Positions 37,542 through 48,858 are shown, counted from the stretch's first letter. The stretch is DNA of 64,000 bases from Zoogloea ramigera (GCF_006539865.1 NZ_BJNV01000013.1:1-64000), one strand, 5' to 3'. Numbers and translations are program-made. Notes: generated from the letters alone by a model not told the origin.

Positions 37542-38648
37542 ATGGAACGTCGTTCATTTCTGAGAAAAGCCGGCGCAGGCGTTGCTGCGGGCGCCATCGC
37601 CGCCCCCGCCCTGGCGGCCGATCTGCCCACCATCAAGTGGCGCTGCGCCTCCAGCTTCCCGAAGAGCCTCGATACCATCTACGGCGGCGCCGACGTGGTG
37701 GCCAAGCGCGTTGCGGCAGCTACGGGCGGCAAGTTCCAGATCCAGGTCTTCGCGTCCGGCGAGATCGTCCCGGGCCCCGGCGTGTTCGACGCCGTCAAGG
37801 ACGGCACCGTCGAGTGCGGCCACACCTGCTCCTACTACTTCATCGGCAAGGACCCCACCTTCGCCTTCGAAACCGCGGTACCCTTCGGCCTCAACAGCCG
37901 CCAGCAGACCGCCTGGATGATGGAAGGCGGTGGCCTCGAGCTGTTCCGCGAGTTCTTCAAGGAACACAACATCTACAACATTCCCTGCGGTAACACCGGC
38001 GCCCAGATGGGCGGCTGGTTCCGCAAGGAGGTCAAGACCCTCGCCGACCTGCAAGGCCTCAAGTTCCGCTGCGGCGGGCTCGCCGGCCAGGTGCTCGCCA
38101 AGCTGGGCGTGGTGCCCCAGCAGATCCCCGGCAGCGACATCTACCCGGCCCTCGAAAAAGGCACCATCGACGCCGCCGAATGGATCGGCCCCTACGACGA
38201 CCAGAAGCTCGGCTTCAACAAGGTGGCCAAGTACTACTACTACCCGGGTTTCTGGGAGGGCGGCCCGCAGATCGCCCTCTACGTAAACCAGAAACAGTGG
38301 GCTGCGCTGCCCAAGGAATACCAGACCATCCTCGAGGACGCCTGCCTCTACGCCCACGCCGAAATGCAGGCCCGCTACGACGCCAAGAACCCCACCGCCC
38401 TCAAGCAGCTCATCGGCTCGGGCACCCAGCTGCGGCCCTTCCCCAACGACGTGATGGCCGCCGCCTACAAGGCCGCCCACGAGCTCTACGACGAAACCGC
38501 CAAGACCAACCCCAAGTTCAAGAAGATCTACGACAGCTGGAAGAAATTCCGCGACGACCAGATCCAGTGGTTCGCCGTCGCCGAGAACCGCTTCGACAAC
38601 TTCATGCAAGCCGCCCGCAGCGCCGCGGCCAAGAGCGCCAAACCTTAA
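37542..38648 (+). CDS. TRAP transporter solute-binding protein, TakP-like, copy 3
   Basis: A 368-residue paralogue, closest by eye to copy 2 (HTCSYYFIGKDPTFAFET against HTCSYYYVGKDPTFAIET). Twin-arginine signal ERRSFLRK, pocket segment AEWIGPYDDQKLGF. Unlike copies 1 and 2 it has its own upstream region of about 150 bp with a preceding terminator, an inverted repeat and a good ribosome binding site (AGGAGA), and its own terminator behind, so it forms a separate, separately controlled transcript. Family and ligand inference as for copy 1. Confidence 0.92.
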   Translation: MERRSFLRKAGAGVAAGAIAAPALAADLPTIKWRCASSFPKSLDTIYGGADVVAKRVAAATGGKFQIQVFASGEIVPGPGVFDAVKDGTVECGHTCSYYFIGKDPTFAFETAVPFGLNSRQQTAWMMEGGGLELFREFFKEHNIYNIPCGNTGAQMGGWFRKEVKTLADLQGLKFRCGGLAGQVLAKLGVVPQQIPGSDIYPALEKGTIDAAEWIGPYDDQKLGFNKVAKYYYYPGFWEGGPQIALYVNQKQWAALPKEYQTILEDACLYAHAEMQARYDAKNPTALKQLIGSGTQLRPFPNDVMAAAYKAAHELYDETAKTNPKFKKIYDSWKKFRDDQIQWFAVAENRFDNFMQAARSAAAKSAKP

Positions 38649-38670
38649 GCCGCATCAGCCGCACTTCCCG

Positions 38671-38698
38671 AAAGCCGCGCATTGCGCGGCTTTTTTTT
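38671..38698 (+). terminator. Intrinsic terminator after TakP-like copy 3
   Basis: AAGCCGCGC at 38672-38680 pairs with GCGCGGCTT at 38684-38692, followed by eight Ts. Confidence 0.93.
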
Positions 38699-38758
38699 CT
38701 TTGCGAACATCCCGCCATTACCTTTCCAGCGCTGGATCCGTATCCCGCCCAGCTCGTC

Positions 38759-39115
38759 ATGACCGCCGCCCTAGCCCTCCTGCTCGCCTTCCAACTCGCC
38801 GGCGAAGCCCTGCGGGTCGCCCTGCATCTGCCCGTCCCCGGCCCTGTCATCGGCATGGCCCTGCTGCTTGTCTATCTGATTCTCCGCCCGGAAGGGCCAT
38901 CCACCGAACTGCGGAACACCGCCGGCGGCCTGCTCCAGAACCTCTCCCTGCTGTTCGTCCCGGCCGGCACCGGGGTGATGCTGCACGTAGGGCGGCTCGC
39001 CGACGAAGCCTGGCCGATCGCCATCGCGCTCGTCGCCAGCACCGTCCTCGGGCTCCTGGCGGCCGGGCTCACGCTGCACTGGCTGGCTCGCCGGCCGCGG
39101 GGAGCGGGCCAATGA
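38759..39115 (+). CDS. lrgA: CidA/LrgA-family membrane protein
   Basis: A 118-residue protein with four predicted transmembrane helices. The FQLAGEALRVALHLPVPGPVIGM segment is the family hallmark. CidA/LrgA proteins were first described as holin-like; with LrgB-type partners some act in pyruvate uptake (for example YsbAB/PftAB of Bacillus). The ATG at 38759 has no clear ribosome binding site, so the start is tentative. It overlaps the lrgB-like gene by 4 bp (ATGA) and follows the terminator of the third TakP-like gene by about 60 bp. Confidence 0.9.
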   Translation: MTAALALLLAFQLAGEALRVALHLPVPGPVIGMALLLVYLILRPEGPSTELRNTAGGLLQNLSLLFVPAGTGVMLHVGRLADEAWPIAIALVASTVLGLLAAGLTLHWLARRPRGAGQ

Positions 39116-39849
39116 GCGCCGGCAGCATGACCGAGATCTGGGTCTATCTTTCGGCCCAGCCCCTGGTGTGGCTCACCCTCACCCTGGCCACCTACCTGCT
39201 CGCCATCACCCTGCACCGCAAGGCCGGTGGCCACCCGGCTGCCAACCCGGTGCTCATTTCGGTGGGCATCCTGGTGGCGCTGCTGCTCGCCACCGACACA
39301 CCCTACCAGCGCTATTTCGATGGCGCCCAGTTCGTGCACTTCCTGCTCGGCCCCGCCACCGTGGCCCTCGCCGTGCCGCTCCACGGCCAGTTGAAGCGCC
39401 TTGTTGCGATGGGTGGGCCCATCCTGGTGGCTCTGGTGGTCGGCTCCCTGGTGGCCGGCCTGTCGGCCTACACCATCGGCGCGCTGCTCGGCGCGAGCGC
39501 CCCGACCCTCGCCTCCCTCGCCCCCAAGTCAGTCACCACGCCGATCGCGATGGGCATCGCCGAGCGCCTGGGCGGGCTGGCCTCGCTCACCGCGGTCTTC
39601 GTGATTCTCACCGGCATCTTCGGGGCGATCTTCGCCGACGGCCTGCTCCGCCGCCTCGGCGTGAAGGACGAGGCCAGCATCGGCTTCGCCCTCGGTCTGG
39701 CGTCCCACGGCATCGGCACCGCGCGGGCCTTCCAGCTGAGCGAACAAACTGGCGCCTTCGCCGCCCTCGCGATGGGCCTCAACGGCCTCCTGACCGCGCT
39801 CACCCTACCCTGGCTGCTGCCCCTGCTGGCACCCCTGATCAGGCCCTAG
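39112..39849 (+). CDS. lrgB: LrgB/CidB-family membrane protein
   Basis: A 245-residue integral membrane protein with about seven to eight helices. The signature region LAPKSVTTPIAMGIAERLGG and the late GLASHGIGTARAFQ segment are typical of LrgB. It is coupled to the lrgA-like gene by a 4-bp overlap. By analogy with PftAB/LrgAB it may form a small-organic-acid (pyruvate) transporter; by the older view it would modulate murein hydrolase activity. The neighbouring 2-oxoacid-type binding proteins favour the transport reading (inference). Confidence 0.92.
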   Translation: MSAGSMTEIWVYLSAQPLVWLTLTLATYLLAITLHRKAGGHPAANPVLISVGILVALLLATDTPYQRYFDGAQFVHFLLGPATVALAVPLHGQLKRLVAMGGPILVALVVGSLVAGLSAYTIGALLGASAPTLASLAPKSVTTPIAMGIAERLGGLASLTAVFVILTGIFGAIFADGLLRRLGVKDEASIGFALGLASHGIGTARAFQLSEQTGAFAALAMGLNGLLTALTLPWLLPLLAPLIRP

Positions 39850-39928
39850 CCACGGGGTTTACCGCGGCTTGTGGGCTGGCCGGCGGGCCATGATAATCCG
39901 CCGCTCGTCTTCTCCGCCCTCCATACCC

Positions 39929-40870
39929 ATGGATCTCCTGATCGACGTCATCCTGCGCGCCGGCCGTTCGGCGGTCGAGCTGTCCTTCTTCATCCTGCTG
40001 CCGGTGATGATCGTGATGATCTCGCTGATGCGCCTGCTCGAAGCCCGGGGCGTGCTCGACTGGGTGGTCGCCCGCCTCACCCCCGCCCTGCGCCCGCTGG
40101 GCCTGACTGGCCTCGGCGGCTTCGCAGCCCTGCAGATCAACTTCGTGAGCTTCGCCGCTCCGGTGGCCACCCTCGCGATGATGGACCAGCGCGGCGCCTC
40201 CAGCCGCCATCTGGCCGCCACCCTGGCGATGGTGCTGGCGATGGCCCAGGCCAACGTGTCGATGCCGATGGCGGCCATGGGCCTGCAGTTCGGCCCGCTG
40301 CTGGCCTGGTCGGTGGTGGGTGGGCTGATTGCGGCGGCGGCCACCTATTACGTCTTCGGGCGCGGCCTGTCGAACGCCGAGGAAACCGTCGACGAAACCC
40401 TCCACCACCCGGTGGCTGAGAGCGCGAAGGGGGTGCTCGACGTGATCAACCGGGCCGGCGCCGAGGCCTTCAAGATCGCCGTCGGCGCCCTGCCGATGCT
40501 GGTGCTGTCCCTCACCGTGGTGCTGGCCCTGCGCCGCCTTGGCGCCCTGGATCTCCTCACCGAGTTGCTCTCTCCGGCACTTCTGGCGATCGGTGCCGAC
40601 CCGGCCCTGCTGCTGCCCACCCTCACCAAGTTCCTCGCTGGCGGCACCGCGATGATGGGCGTGATGGACGAGATGCTGCGCGCCGGAACGGCCACCACCG
40701 CCACCCTCAACGGCCCCAGCGCCGGCCTGCTGGTGCACCCGCTCGACATCCCCGGCGTAGCCGTGCTGCTGTCGGCCGGCCGGCGGGTGGCGGCGGTGTG
40801 GAAGCCCGCCGCCCTGGGCGCGCTGGTGGGAATCGCCGTGCGCATGGGCGGCCACATGCTGCTCGCCTGA
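39929..40870 (+). CDS. Nucleoside recognition (Gate) domain membrane protein
   Basis: A 313-residue polytopic protein with about eight helices and two Gate-type halves, as in fused SpmA/SpmB-like proteins: one with LQINFVSFAAPVATLAMMDQ, the other with LPTLTKFLAGGTAMMGVMDEM. Gate domains occur in nucleoside transporters and spore maturation proteins; the substrate of this stand-alone form is unknown. The start MDLLIDVI at 39929 avoids 20 unlikely upstream residues. It lies 79 bp after lrgB on the same strand and is followed by an IclR regulator. Confidence 0.85.
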   Translation: MDLLIDVILRAGRSAVELSFFILLPVMIVMISLMRLLEARGVLDWVVARLTPALRPLGLTGLGGFAALQINFVSFAAPVATLAMMDQRGASSRHLAATLAMVLAMAQANVSMPMAAMGLQFGPLLAWSVVGGLIAAAATYYVFGRGLSNAEETVDETLHHPVAESAKGVLDVINRAGAEAFKIAVGALPMLVLSLTVVLALRRLGALDLLTELLSPALLAIGADPALLLPTLTKFLAGGTAMMGVMDEMLRAGTATTATLNGPSAGLLVHPLDIPGVAVLLSAGRRVAAVWKPAALGALVGIAVRMGGHMLLA

Positions 40871-40913
40871 CGGTGCCAGCAATGCGGCGTGGCGACCTTT
40901 GCGGCAACGCAGC

Positions 40914-40930
40914 ATTTCACTAGGCGAAAT
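40914..40930. promoter_or_regulatory. Short inverted repeat upstream of the IclR gene
   Basis: ATTTC at 40914-40918 and GAAAT at 40926-40930 form a 5-bp inverted repeat with a 7-bp spacer, about 50 bp before the regulator start. IclR proteins often bind palindromes at their own promoters, so this is a candidate operator; the arms are short and could occur by chance. Confidence 0.35.
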
Positions 40931-40980
40931 CTGCGAAGCTGCGTTACCATTTGCTGATAAAGATTCCCAGGCAGAGAGAT

Positions 40981-41760
40981 TTGTCCACGCCAGAACCCGC
41001 CAAAAATTCGATCCAGGTCATCGACCGCATGATGAAGCTGCTCGACGTGCTCGCCGAGCACGCCGATCCGGTTCCACTGAAACAGCTCGCGATCGAGACC
41101 GGGCTCCACCCCTCCACCGCCCACCGCATCCTCGGCGCGATGAGCACCAGCGGCTTCGTCGAGCGCAGCGACGCCGGCGTGTATCGCCTGGGCATCCGCC
41201 TGCTCGAGCTGGGCAGCCTCGTCAAGTCGCGCATCTCGCTGCGGGAAACCGCGATGCCCGAGATGCTCAAGCTCCATGCCGCCACGGGTGAGAGCGTCAA
41301 CCTGGGTGTGCGTGCGGGCGACGAGATCGTCTATGTCGAGCGCACCTCCAGCGGCCGCTCGGCGGTGCGCGTGGTGCACATCGTGGGCGCCCGGGCGCCG
41401 CTGCACACCACCGCCACCGGCAAGCTGTTCCTGGTCGAGGATGGCCCCCAGAAAATCAAGGACTACGCCAGGCGCACTGGCCTGCCCGCCTCCACCGCCA
41501 CCTCGCTCACCACGCTCCAGGCCCTCGAAAAGGAGCTCGACAAGGTTCGCCGCCACGGCGTCGCCTACGACCTCGACGAGGTGGAGAACGGCGTGCGCTG
41601 CATTGCGGCGGGCATCCGGGACGACAGCGGCGAGCTGGTGGCAGGCTTGTCCCTGTCCACCCCCTCCGAGCGCTTCAACCCCGACTGGGCACCCTTGATC
41701 CGCCAGACCGCCGATGAGATCTCAAAGGCGCTGGGCTACATCCCGCCCCCCGCCCGCTGA
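40981..41760 (+). CDS. IclR-family transcriptional regulator
   Basis: About 259 residues. An N-terminal winged helix-turn-helix (VPLKQLAIETGLHPSTAHRILGAM) is followed by an IclR effector domain (GESVNLGVRAGDEIVYVERTSS, AGLSLSTP). IclR regulators usually sense small organic or aromatic acids and control catabolic or transport genes. The start is a TTG at 40981, supported by GAGAGA six bases upstream; another TTG at 40951 is possible. Nearby candidate targets are the upstream Gate-domain and lrgAB genes. Confidence 0.88.
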   Translation: MSTPEPAKNSIQVIDRMMKLLDVLAEHADPVPLKQLAIETGLHPSTAHRILGAMSTSGFVERSDAGVYRLGIRLLELGSLVKSRISLRETAMPEMLKLHAATGESVNLGVRAGDEIVYVERTSSGRSAVRVVHIVGARAPLHTTATGKLFLVEDGPQKIKDYARRTGLPASTATSLTTLQALEKELDKVRRHGVAYDLDEVENGVRCIAAGIRDDSGELVAGLSLSTPSERFNPDWAPLIRQTADEISKALGYIPPPAR

Positions 41761-41770
41761 ACCCGGCCAT

Positions 41771-41800
41771 AAAAAAGGGCGCCCCTCGGCGCCCTTTTTC
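41771..41800. terminator. Bidirectional terminator between IclR gene and pbpG
   Basis: A perfect 12-bp stem, AAAAAGGGCGCC at 41772-41783 with GGCGCCCTTTTT at 41788-41799 and a CCTC loop, giving U-runs on both strands. Confidence 0.93.
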
Positions 41801-41815
41801 TTCATGCACGCAAGA

Positions 41816-42898
41816 TCAGGTGGACGGCGTGCGCACCGCCGCGGCGACCTTCTGCTGGACCGCCGCGCTCTCGAGCCAGCGCTTGACCCGCTGGGCATCG
41901 GCCACCCGGGTGAAGCGGCCAAAGGAATCGAGCAGCACGATGATCATCGGCTTGTTGAGCAGCCAGGCCTGCATCACCAGACACTTGCCCGACTCGTTGA
42001 TGAAACCGGTCTTTGAAACGCCGATCTGCCAGTCGGGGCTGCTCACCAAAGCGTTGGTGTTGTTGAACTGCCGGACCCGCCCGTTGAGGGAAACCGGATA
42101 GTTGGCGGTGGTCGAGAACTCGCGGATCAGCGGGTAGCGCGACGCCGCCGACACCATGCGCACCAGATCGCGGGCGCTCGAGACGTTGGCCGAGTTGAGG
42201 CCGGTGCTGTCGGCAAAGCGGGTGTCCCGCAGGCCGAGGGCGGCTGCCTTGCGGTTCATCGCGGCCACGAAGGCCGGCAGGCCGCCCGGGTAGTTGCGGC
42301 CCAGCGCCGATGCGGCCCGGTTTTCAGAGGACATCAGGGCCAGCCGGAGCATGTCTTCCCGCGCGAGCTCGGTGCCCACCGGCACGTGGGAGCTGCTGTT
42401 GCGCAGGGTGTCGACGTCTTCGTTGGCCACCAACAGCACCTCAGTGAGGCTCAAGCGGGCATCAAGGACGACCATCGCCGTCATCAGCTTGGTGATGGAG
42501 GCGATCGGCAGGACGGCGTCGGAGTTCTTTTCGAGCAGGACGGAGCCGGTAGCCTGGTCTGCAATCATGAAGGCGGCCGAATGGAGCAGCGGATTGCCCT
42601 CGTTGTCCATGTCGGGCGCGGCAACCGGAGCGCTGCGCTGAGCCGCGGGCGCTGCGTGGGCGAGGTGCGAGGCCTTCACACGCCTGGACTCTGCACGCGC
42701 GAACTTGATGGGCTTGGTCGGACGCACCGCGACGACCTTCGCCGCCTTGGCAAGCTTCGTGGCCCGGGCCGGGCTCTCCTTGGCAACCGAAGCTTTCTTG
42801 GACGCCCCACGCTGCGCCGCAGCATGAGCATCGACGGGCGCCAGATGGGTCAGCGCGAAAACGCCCAGCAGGGTCATCAGGGATTTACGGATTTTCAT
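41816..42898 (-). CDS. pbpG: D-alanyl-D-alanine endopeptidase PbpG (PBP7, peptidase S11)
   Basis: A 360-residue penicillin-binding protein that cleaves D-Ala-meso-DAP cross-links. A signal peptide (1-27) is followed by a long Lys/Ala/Arg-rich linker (to about residue 100), unusual in length compared with the E. coli protein, and then the catalytic domain with SxxK (ASITKLM), SxN (SSENRAAS) and KTG (SKTGFIN). All three motifs are intact, so it should be active and beta-lactam-sensitive. Single gene; a likely promoter lies about 180 bp upstream. Confidence 0.93.
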   Translation of the reverse strand: MKIRKSLMTLLGVFALTHLAPVDAHAAAQRGASKKASVAKESPARATKLAKAAKVVAVRPTKPIKFARAESRRVKASHLAHAAPAAQRSAPVAAPDMDNEGNPLLHSAAFMIADQATGSVLLEKNSDAVLPIASITKLMTAMVVLDARLSLTEVLLVANEDVDTLRNSSSHVPVGTELAREDMLRLALMSSENRAASALGRNYPGGLPAFVAAMNRKAAALGLRDTRFADSTGLNSANVSSARDLVRMVSAASRYPLIREFSTTANYPVSLNGRVRQFNNTNALVSSPDWQIGVSKTGFINESGKCLVMQAWLLNKPMIIVLLDSFGRFTRVADAQRVKRWLESAAVQQKVAAAVRTPST

Positions 42899-43076
42899 CG
42901 TCTTTCAAGTACTTCGTTGCGGGAAGAGGCAGCTCTTCCGGGGTGAAACAGGAAACAATGACCAGCCTTGCCTTCGGATCCACGGCCCACCGAGGGAGCC
43001 GTCACGCCGCAGCCCCCCGAAGCGCAGACAACGTGGAAATCGGTAACGGCAGACTTCTCATTCAAAATAAGGGCTT

Positions 43077-43104
43077 ATTTTAAATTTTTGAAGCTCTTTG
43101 TGAA
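43077..43104 (-). promoter_or_regulatory. Candidate sigma-70 promoter of pbpG
   Basis: On the minus strand TTCACA (43104-43099) and TAAAAT (43082-43077) are separated by 16 bp, each hexamer one base from consensus, in the only strongly AT-rich stretch nearby. Transcription would start near 43070 and give a leader of about 170 nt before pbpG. The intergenic stretch 42899-43158 holds nothing else that I can support. Confidence 0.5.
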
Positions 43105-43158
43105 TGATTTTTTTGCACAGGTGAAATCAGTTGCGCAATCGCGACACCGCCCGGTGGT

Positions 43159-44298
43159 TCAGGCCTGATCTACCCGGAGGAAGCGGGCCAGATCAGCACG
43201 CCGGCTCATCGCGTCGCGATAGCCGAGCTCCATCAGCGACCGGGTATAACCCTTCTCGAAAAGCAGGTAGGAGAGTAACACCGAGCCATTCTTCCGCGTT
43301 GCACCAATTCCGCGCAGAACCAGGCTCAGGGCCTTGGGCAGCGCGTTGCGATGGCGGGCCGCAAGATAATCCAGACGCTGGGATGGCGCAATCACCAGGG
43401 TCTCGATGGGCTTCAGGGGAATGCCGGCGGTGCGCCTCAGTTCGGGTGGCACGGCAGCGACCGTGGCGTTGATCCGCTCGAGGCGCTCGAGGTCGGACGT
43501 TAGCCCGTCCAGGAAGATGCTCGACATGGCATGGCCCGCCACCTGGGCGGGCGACGGGTAGGCGTCGGCGCGCTGGCGCGCCTCTTCGGAGCGGCGCCCG
43601 CCAGCGATCACCAGGATGCGCTCGGCCCCCAGATGGATCACCGGGCTGATCGGCGCCAGCTGCCGCATCGACCCGTCGCCGAAGTATTCACGATTGATGC
43701 GCACCGCCGGGAACACGAAGGGGATCGCGCTGGAGGCCATCAGGTGCTCGACCTGCAGCTCGCTGCGCAGGCCGACGCGCTGGGCCCGTCGCCAGGGCTG
43801 GAGATCGTCCCGCCCTTGAAAGAAGGACAGGCTCTCGCCGGAGGTGTAACCCGAGGCGGTGACCGTCACGGCCTGCAGATGGCCTTCAGCGATGCTCTTG
43901 CCGATCTGGGTGAAATCCAGGTGCTCTTCAAGGAGCACGCGGAGAGGGGAATTGTCGAGCAGGGAGCGTGGCGACTGGTGGATCAGCCAGCCAAGGAAGA
44001 TCGCCGACCCCCAGCGCAGCACCGATTCAGCGATGGCCAGGGTGTCGGAACGATAGATCTGCCCTACGTGAAAGTTGCGCCAGATGTAGGCCAGCTTGCG
44101 CACACCGGCGTCGAAATCCGCCGAAAACACTGCCAGGGCGACCGCGTTGATCGCCCCGGCGGAGGTTCCACAGAGGATAGGGAAGGGGTTGTCCGGGCGC
44201 TTTCCCCAGACTTCACGAACCGCCATCAGCGCGCCGACCTGATAGGCCGCACGCGCGCCGCCCCCGGTCAGCACCAGGGCCACCCTGCCGTCTGTCAT
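43159..44298 (-). CDS. Patatin-like phospholipase family protein
   Basis: A 379-residue Ser-Asp lipid hydrolase. The oxyanion loop is TGGGARAAYQVGAL (about 11-24), the nucleophile Ser is in GTSAG (about 44-48), and the catalytic Asp is in the YFGDGSMRQ motif. The C-terminal part is helical with no membrane helix, like bacterial RssA-type proteins. Substrate unknown; it may act on membrane phospholipids. A hairpin directly abuts its ribosome binding site (GGGAGG). It lies 69 bp downstream of maeB on the same strand and may be cotranscribed with it. Confidence 0.92.
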   Translation of the reverse strand: MTDGRVALVLTGGGARAAYQVGALMAVREVWGKRPDNPFPILCGTSAGAINAVALAVFSADFDAGVRKLAYIWRNFHVGQIYRSDTLAIAESVLRWGSAIFLGWLIHQSPRSLLDNSPLRVLLEEHLDFTQIGKSIAEGHLQAVTVTASGYTSGESLSFFQGRDDLQPWRRAQRVGLRSELQVEHLMASSAIPFVFPAVRINREYFGDGSMRQLAPISPVIHLGAERILVIAGGRRSEEARQRADAYPSPAQVAGHAMSSIFLDGLTSDLERLERINATVAAVPPELRRTAGIPLKPIETLVIAPSQRLDYLAARHRNALPKALSLVLRGIGATRKNGSVLLSYLLFEKGYTRSLMELGYRDAMSRRADLARFLRVDQA

Positions 44299-44308
44299 GA
44301 CGCCTCCC

Positions 44309-44345
44309 GTCAGCCGCCTGCTAGTAAGGAGTAACGGCGGCTGAC
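44309..44345 (-). repeat. 10-bp hairpin between maeB and the patatin gene
   Basis: GTCAGCCGCC at 44309-44318 and its exact complement at 44336-44345 flank a 17-nt loop. On the minus strand the stem ends at the first base of the GGGAGG ribosome binding site of the patatin gene and is not followed by a U-run, so it is not a standard terminator. It may protect an mRNA end or tune translation. Confidence 0.6.
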
Positions 44346-44367
44346 GCGGAATATGCAGGGCGGGCTG

Positions 44368-46635
44368 TCAGCGCCCCGCCTCGACGACCGTCAGCGCTGT
44401 CATGTTGACGATACGCCGGACGGTGGCGGTCGGCGTGAGGATGTGCACCGGCTTGCCCGCCCCGAGGAGGATGGGGCCGATCGTCACGCCGTCGCCGGCG
44501 GCTGTCTTGAGGAGGTTGAAGGCGATGTTGGCCGCATCGAGGGTCGGGAAGATCAGCAGGTTGGCGTCCTCGCGCATGCGGGCGTTCGGAAAGATCTGCA
44601 TGCGGATGGCCGAGTCGAGGGCCGCGTCGCCGTGCATCTCGCCTTCCACGTCGAGCTCGGGGTGCTCGGTGTGCAGCATCACCAGCGCCTTGCGCATCTT
44701 CTCGGCGGTCGGCGAGCTGTCGGTGCCGAAGCTGGAGTGCGACAGCAACGCAATGCGCGGCTGGATGCCGAAGCGGCGCACTTCGTCGGCGGCCAGACGG
44801 GTCATCTCGACGACCTGCTCGGGGGTCGGGTCGTAGTTGACGTAGGTGTCGCACAGGAACACCGTGCGGCCCGGCAGCGTGAGCAGGTTCATGGTGTAGA
44901 AGTTGCGCACGCCCTTCTGGCGGCCGAGCACCGTCTCGATGAACTTAAGGTGCAGGCCATGCATGCCGTAGGTGCCGCAGATCATCCCGTCGGCGTAGCC
45001 GAACTTGAGCAGCAGCGAACCGAGCAGGGTCGGGCGGCGGCGCACCTCGCGCCTCGCGTAATCCACCGACACGCCCTTGCGCTCCATCAGCGAGTGGTAG
45101 TGGCCCCAGAGCTGGTCGTAGCGCGGGTCGGCGTCCGGGTTGACCATCTCGAAATCGAGCTCGGGGCGCAGGCGCAGGCCGAAGCGCTCGATGTTGGCGA
45201 CGACCACGTCGGGCCGGCCGATCAGGATCGGGCGGCACAGGCCTTCGTCCACCACCGTCTGCACCGCGCGAATCACGCGCTCGGATTCGCCCTCCGAGAA
45301 GATGATGCGCTTGGGCGCACGCTTGGCGGCCTGAAACACCGGCTTCATGACGAGGCCGGACTGCCACACGAAGTTGTTGAGCTGCTGGCGGTAGGCGTCG
45401 AAATCGGAGATCGGCCGCGTCGCGACGCCGGACTCCATGGCCGCGCGGGCCACCTCGGGCGCGATCTTGACGATCAGACGCGGGTCGAAGGGCTTGGGGA
45501 TGATGTACTCGGGGCCGAAGCCGGAGACGTTCTCGCCATACGCCGCCACCACGATGTCGGAGGCCTCGGCCCGGGCCAGCTCGGCGATCGCCTTGACGGC
45601 GGCCAGCTTCATCTGGTCGGTGATCGTCGTGGCGCCCACGTCGAGGGCGCCGCGGAAGATGAAGGGGAAGCACAGCACGTTGTTCACCTGGTTCGGGTAG
45701 TCCGAACGGCCGGTGGCCATCAGGGCGTCGTCGCGCACCTTGTGGACTTCCTCGGGCAGGATCTCGGGGGTCGGGTTGGCCAGCGCCATGATCAGCGGCC
45801 GGGCTGCCATCTTCGCCACCATCTCGGGCTTCAGCACGCCGCCCGCGGAGAGGCCGAGGAACACGTCGGCGCCTTCGATCACCTCGCCGAGGGTGCGGGC
45901 ATCGGTGACCTTGGAGTAACGGGCCTTGATCGGGTCCATCAGCTTGGTGCGGCCCTCGAAGACGACGCCCTCGATGTCGGTCACCCAGATGTTCTCGACG
46001 GGCACGCCGAGCATCACCAGCAGGTCGAGGCAGGCCAGCGCCGCGGCGCCCGCGCCGGAGGTCACCAGCTTGACCTTGGCGAGGTCCTTGCCCAGCAGGT
46101 GCAGGCCGTTGAGGATCGCTGCGCCCACCACGATGGCGGTGCCGTGCTGGTCGTCGTGGAAGACCGGGATCTTCATCCGCTCGCGCAGCTTCTTTTCAAT
46201 GTAGAAGCACTCGGGCGCCTTGATGTCTTCGAGGTTGATGCCGCCGAAGGTAGGCTCCAGCGCGGCGATCATGTCGATCAGCTTGTCGGCGTCGGGCTCC
46301 TCGATCTCGAGGTCGAAGACGTCGATGCCGGCGAACTTCTTGAACAGCACGGCCTTGCCTTCCATCACCGGCTTGGCGGCCAGCGGGCCGATGTTGCCGA
46401 GGCCCAGCACCGCGGTGCCGTTGGTGACGACGCCGATCAGGTTGCTGCGGGCGGTAAGGGTTGCCGCCTCGGCGGGGTCCTCGACGATGGCGTCGCAGGC
46501 CGCCGCCACACCGGGCGAATAGGCCAGGGACAGATCCTGCTGGTTGGTCAGCGCCTTGGTCGGCGCGATCGAGATCTTCCCCGGTTTGGGCAGGCGGTGA
46601 TACTCGAGTGCCGCCAGGCGGATACGCTCGTCCAT
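44368..46635 (-). CDS. maeB: NADP-dependent malic enzyme, MaeB type with phosphotransacetylase-like domain
   Basis: A 755-residue enzyme that decarboxylates malate to pyruvate with NADP+. The N-terminal malic domain includes [11 protein letters not shown], the NAD(P)-binding [13 protein letters not shown] and [15 protein letters not shown]. The C-terminal part (from about residue 430) resembles phosphotransacetylase ([32 protein letters not shown]), which in MaeB is regulatory and senses acetyl-CoA. Length is normal. It is divergent from pckG, so the two enzymes linking C4 acids to C3 metabolism share a 286-bp control region. The ribosome binding site is GAGGGAG. Confidence 0.96.
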   Translation of the reverse strand: MDERIRLAALEYHRLPKPGKISIAPTKALTNQQDLSLAYSPGVAAACDAIVEDPAEAATLTARSNLIGVVTNGTAVLGLGNIGPLAAKPVMEGKAVLFKKFAGIDVFDLEIEEPDADKLIDMIAALEPTFGGINLEDIKAPECFYIEKKLRERMKIPVFHDDQHGTAIVVGAAILNGLHLLGKDLAKVKLVTSGAGAAALACLDLLVMLGVPVENIWVTDIEGVVFEGRTKLMDPIKARYSKVTDARTLGEVIEGADVFLGLSAGGVLKPEMVAKMAARPLIMALANPTPEILPEEVHKVRDDALMATGRSDYPNQVNNVLCFPFIFRGALDVGATTITDQMKLAAVKAIAELARAEASDIVVAAYGENVSGFGPEYIIPKPFDPRLIVKIAPEVARAAMESGVATRPISDFDAYRQQLNNFVWQSGLVMKPVFQAAKRAPKRIIFSEGESERVIRAVQTVVDEGLCRPILIGRPDVVVANIERFGLRLRPELDFEMVNPDADPRYDQLWGHYHSLMERKGVSVDYARREVRRRPTLLGSLLLKFGYADGMICGTYGMHGLHLKFIETVLGRQKGVRNFYTMNLLTLPGRTVFLCDTYVNYDPTPEQVVEMTRLAADEVRRFGIQPRIALLSHSSFGTDSSPTAEKMRKALVMLHTEHPELDVEGEMHGDAALDSAIRMQIFPNARMREDANLLIFPTLDAANIAFNLLKTAAGDGVTIGPILLGAGKPVHILTPTATVRRIVNMTALTVVEAGR

Positions 46636-46921
46636 TGTTTCTCCCTCTCTGTTGTTTGCTTCAAAAGGATGGGGTACATCCTGAGATCAAGCCGAATCCT
46701 GTGCAATTCGTGACATCCACAGCACTCGGGTCGTGACGTATGAATTACTTCCGGACGGGAAGCGTGGCATAATATTAAGCTAAGTTCTTAAGGGTTAATC
46801 CCCATTGACGCCAATAATAACGCGCCGTGCGCCCCAGGCCAGAAGACGCGAATACCCAGCCGGAAGTCTCCCCCTCCGGCAAAAGTGCATTCACGGATCC
46901 GTAACGTTGGAGAATCGTTAG

Positions 46922-48778
<1,857 letters not shown>

Positions 48779-48809
48779 GTTGCGGGCAGCCGGAAGGCTG
48801 CTGCGACTC

Positions 48810-48840
48810 AAAAAAGCGCCGGGCGACCGGCGCTTTTTGT
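48810..48840 (+). terminator. Intrinsic terminator after pckG
   Basis: A perfect 12-bp stem, AAAAAGCGCCGG at 48811-48822 with CCGGCGCTTTTT at 48827-48838 and a GCGA loop, then Ts. The aminotransferase ATG is only about 20 bp downstream, so that gene must start within or near this hairpin or depend on read-through. Confidence 0.9.
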
Positions 48841-48858
48841 TTTTCTCGAGGAATCCCA

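Noticed and set aside
42968-43168. A 66-codon frame on the plus strand between pbpG and the patatin gene
   Set aside because: It starts with TTG, has no ribosome binding site, overlaps the patatin 3' end and crosses the likely pbpG promoter; no recognisable pattern.
44353-46713. A 786-codon open frame antisense to maeB
   Set aside because: It is the complement of a well-supported enzyme gene in high-GC DNA; the protein is rich in His, Arg, Gly and Val with no domain, as usual for antisense frames.
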